Below are positions 1 to 10,400 of a stretch of DNA of 64,000 nt, one piece after another. The position numbers and the translations under genes were made by a program. Origin of the DNA: an uncultured Nitrospirales bacterium (lineage in GTDB: Bacteria; Nitrospirota; Nitrospiria; Nitrospirales; UBA8639); assembly GCA_951812745.1 (NCBI GenBank), contig OX638327.1, positions 1,101,914-1,165,913 of the forward strand. Direction: 5' to 3'. The notes beneath the pieces are model-generated. The model saw only the letters and a program-made list of their open reading frames with translations, did not search any database and was not told where the DNA came from. Position 1 is the first letter of the stretch. Each line of letters opens with the position of its first letter.

Positions 1-1060
<1,060 letters not shown>

Positions 1061-1065
1061 CCTCG

Positions 1066-1336
1066 CTGTCGGATGACGCTGCGCTAATCCGACCTACCCT
1101 ACTATCACCCTCACCTTAATCCTCTCCCATCAAGGGAGAGGACATTCTATGCACTCCCTCGCCCGATTTTCCGCATGAAGCGGGAAATCGGGAGAGGGCT
1201 GGGGTGAGGGTAGAAAGAAAAGACTTTGTAGGTCGGGTTAGCCGCAGGCGTAACCCGACAATCCCGTCAGCCGGCAACCCGCCCTCGATCCGACTCCGCC
1301 GTTCTGTCGAATTACGCTCCGCTTATCCAACCTACC
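1066..1336. repeat. Intergenic dispersed inverted repeats
   Basis: The 419-base gap before the polyketide synthase holds no convincing gene. It contains a half copy (about 1066-1100) and a full copy (1228-1336) of a dispersed inverted repeat whose left arm reads GTAGGTCGGGTTAGCC and whose right arm ends in a variant of CTAATCCGACCTAC. Between them, at about 1108-1208, is a second family with arms CCTCTCCC and GGGAGAGG flanked by CCCTCACC / GGTGAGGG. The same families recur at 11793-11885, 18320-18411 and 16070-16093. Their role is unknown; they resemble REP/BIME-like intergenic repeats. Confidence 0.75.
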
Positions 1337-1479
1337 CTGGCTGCAGGAATGACAGCAGGGAAGGAGGCCCCCTCCTTGTTGACGATTGACTGTCAGAGGA
1401 AGTCGCACGATAATGCCGGGACAGTCACAAGGGAAATGAATTGCACTATTACTCTCCCTGCCTCAAGTAGCGTGTTTTG

Positions 1480-4400
1480 ATGACGAAAAAATCTTCGAAT
1501 CCTTCCGAACAACAACGCAGAAAACCTGAAGGTCGAAAACGAAAGGAATTCGACCAGCCGATTGCGATCGTGGGGATGGCGTGCCGATTTCCCGGCGCGC
1601 CGGATCTCCCGGCTTTCTGGCGCCTGCTCGAAACCGGTGGGAACGCCATCAGCGAAGGCGTCCCGGGTTCCGGTGTCGGGCGCTGGGGCCAGATCTTCGG
1701 CGACGACGCGGTGCAGAGCGAAGGCTGCCGCTTCGGCGCCTTCGTGGACGATATCGACCAGTTCGACGACTCGTTCTTCCGGATCTCCCCGGTGGAGGCG
1801 GAACTGCTGGACCCGCAACAGCGCATGATGCTGGAAACGAGTTGGCAGGCTCTCGAGGACGCGGGAATCGATCCGGAAGGATTGCGAGAGAGCCGCACCG
1901 GCGTTTACACCGGAATCAGCAACAGCGAATACCGAATGCTGGTTGTGGACTCGAACAAGCCCGCCGAGGCGGCCGGCTGTCTCTACGCCCTCAGCGGCAC
2001 CAACCTGAACGGCGCCAGCGGGAGGGTCTCGTTCGTGCTGGGTCTCAGGGGGCCGGCGAAAGCCGTGGACGCCGCCTGCGCGTCATCCATGGTCTCGATC
2101 CACGACGCGGTGGCAGACTTGCAACAGGGCAAGGCAGACTTGGCTATCGCCGGCGGCGTGCAGGCGATTCTGGACGGTCGCATCTACGAGCTGCGGGCCG
2201 ATGCGATGATGCTTTCTCCCGATGGGCAGTGCAAGGCGTTCGATGCGTCGGCGAATGGGTACGTTCGGGGTGAGGGCTGCGGAGTCATGGTCCTTAAGCG
2301 ACTGAGCGAGGCGGAAGCCGCCGGCGATAGAATTTGGGCGGTGATACGCGGCTCCGCCGTGAACCATGGAGGAGCCAGCATCGGGCTGACAGTGCCGAAC
2401 GCTCCCGCCTTGGAAGAAGTGATGGAAACAGCGCTGGCCGACGCGGGAATCTCCCCTTTGGAGGTGGATTACCTGGAGGCCCACGGGACTGGGACTTCAG
2501 TGGGGGATCCGATTGAGATCAATGCCGTCGCCTCGGTTTACGGGAAGGGAAGAGCCTCTGATCGCCCGCTTCTCATTGGTTCCGTAAAGACCAATATCGG
2601 CCATCTGGAGTCGGCCGCGGGCGTTGCCGGAGTGATCAAGGCGGCTCTGACGCTAAACCGGGGTATAATTCCCAAACACCTCCATTTCCATAATCCAAAC
2701 CCGAGTCTCCCCTGGGACCGTCTGCCGCTGCAGGTGACCTCCTCGAAGATGGACTTTCCCCTCCGGCCGGAGCGGCCTCGACTCGCAGGAGTGAACTCTT
2801 TCGGGATATCCGGGACGAACGCCCATATTGTGATGGAGGAATATTGTGCCCCGGACAATGCGTCCAGCGGCGAACCGTGGGCTGTGGGCTCCTGGAAATC
2901 GGTGTCAATTTCGCTGCCGGCGACCGTGGCAGATCTGCCGTTGGAGAAGGAAGGGTTCGCCGCGCGCAAGACGCGTTTCCTGCCCCTGTCTGGCAAGTCG
3001 GAGCGCGCGCTTCGGGAACTGGCGGAGCGGTATGTGGCGTGGCTCGACGAACGGGCTGAGGATCTATCCGCCGAAGGCGCCGCCTCGGTGCTGCTGCTTG
3101 CCGACATGGCGTGGACAGCGGGCGTCGGACGGAGTCATTTCGATCACCGGGCGGGTGTGGTCTTCCATGACACCGCGTCGTTGCGGGAGCGGCTAAAGAA
3201 ACTGGCCGAGGCAGACAGAGAATCGAGGCCGCGAAAAGCGACCACGGTGGCGTTCGCCTACACCGGACAGGGAAGCCAGTGGGCCGGCATGGGCGAGGCG
3301 CTCTACGATCGCGAGCCGGTGGTGCGGGCCGTGCTGAACCGCTGCGACGAGGTTGTGCGGGAAATGCGCGGCGCTTCTCTGCTGAACGTGATGTTCGGCC
3401 GGGCCGGAGGGCAAGGGGAACTGACTGACACGGCGTGGGAGCAGCCGGCGCTGTACGCGCTGGAATGCGCGTTGACGGCGCTGTGGGCAAGCGTGGGCAT
3501 TCGGCCCAGCGTGGTGATAGGACATAGCATCGGGGAACTGGCCGCGGCGCACACGGCCGGCGTGTTCAGCCTGGAGGATGGGATGCGCTTCGCCTGTACA
3601 CGGGGCGAGTTGATGTCAAGAATGGAAGAGGGCGCCATGGCCGCGGTATTTGCTCCGGCGGCACAAGTGGCAGCGGCCGTGCGGGAACTGAACGCGGTGT
3701 CATCCGGTGTCGGGCTGAGCATCTCGGGAGACAATGGAACCCACCAGGTCGTCAGCGGCCCGGTGACGGACATTGAAACCGTTTCGAAACGCTTCGAATC
3801 GGAGGGAGTCAGGGTCAGGCGACTGAACACGGCCAAGGCCTTCCACAGCGCCCTGATGGATCCGGCCCTGGACTCTTTGGAAGCATCCCTGGACAATGTG
3901 GCGATCAAGCCGCCCTCCCTCACCCTGGTCAGCAACCTGACGGGCCGTGCGGTGGAGCCCGGCGAGACGCTGGACGGGGCTTACTGGAAGCGGCATGCCC
4001 GGGAACCGGTGGCGTTCGCCATCGGCGTCAGGACATTGGCGGACCTCGAGGTGGATCTGGTGGTGGAGATCGGTCCGCAGGCGGTACTCGCGCCGATGGC
4101 GGTCCTGGCTTGGCCTGAGTCGGCACGGACACCAACGCCGGTGGTGCTGTCGAGCCTGGCCCCACCGTCGGGCAACGCAACGGCTGGGGACGGCACGTTT
4201 GTGGGAGCGGTGGCCGGAGCGTACGAAGCTGGACTCCCGATTCATTTTGCAGGGCTGTTCGCGGGAGAGTCGCGACGCCGGATCTCGCTGCCGGGCTATC
4301 CGTTCCAACGCAAACGTCACTGGATCGAAGCGCCGAAGCAACGGCGCCGGAGCGCCGGGCATCCCCTGCTGGGCGTTCGTCATGAATCCGCCCGCGGCGA

Positions 4401-7400
4401 AACCGCGTTCGAGACGGACGTGTTCCCCTCGGACCCGCCGTGGCTGAACGATCACCGGGTGTTCGACCGGATCATCGCGCCGGGCGCGCTCTACGGGGCC
4501 ATGGCAGCCTCGGCGTCCCTTGCCGAGGGCAACAGCTCAGTCGTGCTCGAGGACATGCAGTTGCACAACCCGCTGGTATTCCCGGACAAGGACTCTGAAG
4601 ACGGAACGGCTGACGGAAGCCGGAAGATCCAGGTCGTACTCGACGCTCCCGAGCAATCGCCAGGACGCCGCGTCCAGGTCTTCAGCAAAGGGAATGAGGG
4701 CGAATGGACGCTACACGTGGAAGGCCGCGTGTCGCCGGACACCTCGGCGACAGAGGGCAGCGGGCGGATCGATCTGGAAAACCTGAAGGCCGGCCTGTCG
4801 CCAGGGGACGTGGCGGACTACTACCAAACCAGGGCTGCCACCGGGATTGATCTCGGTCCGTCGTTCCGCACGCTGCGGAAGATTTGGGCCCGGCCCGGTG
4901 AAGCGCTCGCCGAGGTGTCCTTCCCGGAAGGTTCCGGCCGGAACGGCCTGGACGTGCATCCACTCATGCTGGACGGCTGCTTTCAGGTCATTGGCGTCGC
5001 GCGTCTGGCAGGGGGTAAGGACCCGGCAACGTATCTGCCGTTCGGCTGGGAGCGCTTTTGGCTGACCGGCCCGCTGCCGGACCGGGTGGTCTGTCACGTA
5101 CGCATGAATGATTCCTCCCCTGCGGCTGAAGCGGAAACCGGCGAGCCGGCGGAAGTCCTGACCGGGGAGATAAACATCTATAATCCGAACGGGATGCCCC
5201 TCGGTGGGTTGAGCGGATACACGGTCAAGCGAGCGACCCAGGCGGCGCTGCTCTCGGCTGTCGAGGGGGTGAAGGATTTGCTGTACGAGGTGGTCTGGCG
5301 CGAACGCACCCTTCCACCCGGAATCACACCTGCGGATTTCTTCCCGAGTCCCACCACGGTTGCCGCGGGCTCGGGCTTGTTGTCGGAATACCTGGCCGCC
5401 GAACGTGTCGACCCCGAAGACAGGAACGCCCTTCTGGCGGACTTGGAGCTATGGTCACGTTCCCGTGCGCTCGCGACCCTGGAAGAACTGGGGTGGCAAC
5501 GGAGGGCGAGAGAGGCCGTGGACCCCGATGCCTTGCGGCAACGGCTGAACGTCAGCCCGGAGCACCGGCGCCTGTTCCGCCGGATGCTCGAAATGCTCGC
5601 CAAATCCGGCGTGCTGGCGGCCAATGGCGACGGCTTCGTTGTGCTCGTGGGACGCGACGATCCGCTGCCCCAAGGCATGCCGGAGGATCTTGAGGCGTTC
5701 GCCACGTCGATGGCGGAGCAGCACCCCCACGGCGTGACCGAGGTCGGGCTGTTTCGGCGTTGTGGCAGCGCACTCGCCGAGGTGCTGCTCGGCCGCATGG
5801 ATCCGCTGACGCTCCTGTTCAGCAGTGGAGATCCGACCCCGGCCGATCTGTATCTGAAGGCGCCGGTGGCGCGCGCGGCCAACAAGATGCTGCGCGACGC
5901 GGTCCGGGCGCTGGTGGCCCGGTTACCGGACAACCGCAGGCTGCGGGTGGTGGAGGTCGGCGCAGGCACGGGGTCGGCGACCACCTACATCCTGCCGGAA
6001 CTCCCGGAAGGCCGGTTCGACTACACGTACACGGACATCTCCGCGGGCTTCTTCTCGGAAGCGGAGGCGCGGTTCGGGGACGGCGGCGGATGCATCGAGT
6101 ACCGCACCCTGGACGTCGAAAAGGACCCGATCGCGCAAGGGTTTGCACCCCACGGTTATGACCTGATCATCGCATCCAACGTGCTGCACGCCACGCGGTA
6201 TCTGCCGGAGACACTGGGACATTGCCGTGAGCTGCTCGCGCCGTCGGGACAGTTGGTCGCGCTCGAGAACCTTAGCGGACTGGGTTGGATGGACCTGACG
6301 TTCGGCCAATTGGACGGCTGGTGGCGGTTTGCCGACGACTACCGGCCACATCATGCCTTGGCGAGCCCGGCGGTATGGCGGCAAGCTCTCGGCGACGCAG
6401 GTTTCACGGGAGCGGAAGTCCTGGGAGTGGACGAGTCGGCCGGGACGCCGGACAAGGGCGTCATCGTGGCGCAGGGCCCGGAGGAGGTGAAAGAGCCTCG
6501 AGGCGTGTGGGTTCTGGCGGGAGACCGCGGTGGGCTGACAGGGAAACTCGCAGCCGACCTCGCGGCCCGCAACCAGACGGTCGTCCTGGCAAGCAGCGAA
6601 GCTCCTGAAGACGGGAGGCCGGCGGTTGCCCCCGGTGTTGTCGAGAAAGCCGTGGAGATGGAGCAGCGGGAGTCCTGGCGGTCCCTGATGGAGAACCTGC
6701 CCGGTGATGAGCCGCTCAACGGCGTGGTGCACTTCGCCGCCCTGGACGGTCACGGGGCGGGGGCCACGACTGAGGAAATCGCGGAAGACGTGAGACGCGC
6801 GGGAGCGAGCGCGCTGGCGCTCACCCAGGGCGTGACCGACGCCGATCGGACACCCGCAAAGGGCGTGTGGTTCGTGACCCGCGGCGCGCAGATCCTGGAG
6901 CGGGAGCGCGGGGGAGAACTTGCCGGCGCCACGCTTTGGGGTTTCGGGAAAGCAGTGGCACTGGAGGCGCCGCACCTGCAGCCGAGGATGCTGGATCTGG
7001 ACCCGGCAGAGATGGCGCCTCCACCTGACCTCGTGAATGAACTGCTGTATCCGGACCCCGAGAATCACATCGCGTACCGCTTCGAGCGCCGTCAGGTGGC
7101 ACGGTTGGTTCGTGTGGGCGCGGGGCCGGAGCGACTGTCCTTGCCTGAGGAGGCCGACTGGGCGCTGGCTCCTGACCCGGGCGGCGTGTTCGAGAAACCA
7201 TATGTCCAGCCGCTCCCCGCGCCTCCCCTGAAGCCCCGGGAAGTGCGCGTCAGCGTGGAGGCCTCCGGCCTCAACTTCTGGGACGTGTTCCGCTCGCTGG
7301 GCTTTATCCCGGAGGGAAATCTGGGCAGGGAAATGTGCGGCTACATCCTCGAGGTGGGGTCCGATGTCTCAACCGTTTCGATCGGCGACCACGTGGTTGG

Positions 7401-10400
7401 ATTGGGATTCGGCGCGTTCGCGGCGCAAATGGTCACGCACGAGGAACTGGTGGCGCACGCGCCATCTGGAGTCTCAGTGACGGCGCTTGCCACCGTGCCG
7501 AGCGCTTTCGTGTCGGCTGCGCTGTCTTACGAGCTTTCAGGGCTCAACGCCGGCGACCGGGTGCTGATCCACGCCGGCGCGGGGGGAGTCGGAATCGCGG
7601 CCATTCAGTTGGCTCAAGCCGCGGGAGCGGAAGTCTTCGCCACCGCCAGTGCGCCCAAGCAGGCGTATCTCAGATCCTTGGGCGTGGAGCAGATCTTTGA
7701 CAGCCGCACAACCGCGTTCGGCAAGGAAATCCTCGAAGCCACTGACGGCGCCGGAGTGGACGTGGTGCTGAACAGCCTGACGGGAGAAGGCTTCATCGAC
7801 GCCAGTCTGTCCTGCCTGAAACACGGCGGCCGGTTCGTGGAACTGGCCCGGCGGGATATCCTGAGCGAGGATGAGATGGCGGCGGTGCGTCCCGACGTGA
7901 CCTACGCCATCCTGGAACTGGACGTCCTGAAAAAAACCGAACCGGCCTGGGTAGGCAGGGTCCTGCGGGACGTCATGGCGCGCGTGTCCGCGGGAGAACT
8001 GACACCCATCGTCCACAGCCGGTGGCCGCTCGCCGAAGCGGGGGCCGCACTGAGGTTCATGCGATCGGCCCGGCACCTTGGGAAAATCGTCGTGACGACC
8101 CCGCCGCTGCTGAGCGGCCGGCTGCGGCAGGACCGGACGTATCTCGTGACCGGCGGTCTGGGCGGCATCGGCTGCGCCGTGGCCGAGTGGCTCGCGGACA
8201 AGGGAGCCTGGACGATCGTGCTGAACGGGCGTCGTGATCCGGACGCAGCCGCCGATGAGACGATCCGCGCGCTCCGCGAACGCGGGTTGACGGTTCGAGT
8301 GGAACTTGCGGACGTGTCGGACGCGTCGGCGGTGGATCGGATGCTGAAGCGGATGGACCGGGAACTGCCGCCATTGGGCGGCGTGATCCACAGCGTGGGG
8401 GTGCTGTCGGACGCCGCGCTGCCCAACCAGAACTGGGAGAGCTTCGAAAAGGTGCTCTGGCCGAAGATCCTGGGAGCCTGGCACTTGCACCGCGCGACCA
8501 TGGACCGTGATCTGAATTTCTTCATCCTCTTCTCAAGCCGAGTCGGCGTGATAGGCAATCCGGGCCAGGCGAACCACGCTGCGGCCAACGCCTTCCTGGA
8601 CCAACTCGCCGGGCACCGCCGGGCGCTGGGACTTCCGGCACAGGCCATTGCCTGGGGGGCCTGGTCGGAAATCGGCGAAGCCGCGGAGCAGAAGGAGCGG
8701 ATCGAGCGACGACGGGCGGCACTCGGAGGCCGCTGGTTTACCCCGCAGCAGGGTCTCAAAGCACTGGAAAATCTGGTGCGACAGGACGCGACGACCTCCG
8801 TGGTGATGTCCATGGACTGGACGGTGTTTGCAGAGGCTGTCGCGGACCGTCCGCCTCTGCTGGAGGACCTGCTGTCGGCAACCACGAAGGGCAAGACCGA
8901 TGCCGCGGCCTCGTCAGACGACCTGCTTGCCCGTCTGCGGAAAACACCTGCGGCAGCGCACGAGGAACTGCTGACGTCCTTCCTGCAACATGAGGTGCAG
9001 GCGGTGTTGAGGCTGCCGTCAACGCCTTCGCCCACCGTGGGGTTCTTTGACCTGGGGATGGACTCGCTGATGGCCGTGGAACTGCGGAACCGTTTGAATC
9101 GAGCGTTCTCCGACGAGTACACGGCACCCAATACCGTCGTGTTCGACTACCCCGACATCGCTACACTCGCCCGTCATCTGGTCGAGGCGCTGGGTGAGAT
9201 GGGCAGTGCTCCCGCGCCTCAGACACAGCCGGCGGCACCTCCGGCAATACGGCACCAGGACGACGGGATTGCAATCGTCGGCATGGCGTGCCGCTTCCCC
9301 GGCGCTCCGGATCTCCCGGCCTTTTGGCGTCAGCTCGAAGCTGGCGTGAACTCAGTGACCGACAAGCGCCCGGATGCCGATTCCCCGAGCGACCTCGCTC
9401 AAAACCTTCCGACCGGATACGCCGCTTACGGACGAGGCGGGTTTGTCGAAGGGATCGACAAATTTGACGCAGGTTTCTTCCGGATTACCCCGATTGAGGC
9501 GCGCATAATGGATCCCCTGCAACGCATGATGCTGGAGACGAGCTGGCAGGCGCTCGAGGATGCCGGGATGGATCCGAACCGGTTGAGGGGCAGCCGCACA
9601 GGAGTCTACGCAGGGATCGGCACCAGTGAGTACCGGGACCTGATGACAACAAGCGCTTACGGCGTCAGTTATCTGTGCACTAACGCGAGCATGGCGGTCG
9701 GGCGAGTTGCCTTCCATCTGGGTTTGGAGGGGCCGGCGATGCCGGTGGATCTCAACTGTGCGTCGTCACTGGTCGCACTCCATCACGCAGTCGCGGCTTT
9801 GCAACAAAGCGAAGTGAATATGGCTCTGGTTGGAGGCGTGAGCGCAATCCTGTCGCCCGGGATAACCAGAGAGATGGCGGATTTGGGAATGTTGTCGCGA
9901 ACGGGTGAATGTAAGACTTTCGAGGCCTCTGCGGACGGCTTCGTGCGGGGAGAAGGCTGCGGAATGGTCGTCCTGAAGCGGCTCGGCGAGGCTGTGGCCG
10001 ACGGCGATCGCGTCTGGGGCGTGATCCGCGGTTCGGCGGTCAACCAGAACGGAGCAAGCGCAGGGCCGACGGTGCCCAATGGTCCGGTGCAGGAACGGGT
10101 GATCGAGGAGGCACTGTCCCGGGCGGGGGTTGCACCAGCGGAAGTGGACTATCTGGAAGCCCACGGATCCGGATCGGAACTGGGTGACACGATCGAAATG
10201 CAGTCGGCAGCAGCAGTGTACGGCAAGGGACGCGAAGCAGACCACCCGCTCTTGATCGGATCGGTGAAAACCAACATCGGTCACTTGGAGTCGGCTGCAG
10301 GGATTGCGAGCCTGATCAAAGTCATCCTGGCGATGAACCATGGCGTGATTCCCGGGCACCTGCACTTCCGTAACCCCAACCCCAACCTGGAGTGGGACCG

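Noticed and set aside
1066..1336. CRISPR array
   Set aside because: The repeats here and elsewhere are inverted, dispersed and irregularly spaced, and no cas genes are present.
5923..9131. Long antisense open frames inside the polyketide synthase (for example 5923-7068 and 7902-9131)
   Set aside because: They are shadows of a high-GC coding frame. Their translations are Arg/Ser/Pro-rich and carry no motifs, while the sense frame is fully explained by domains.
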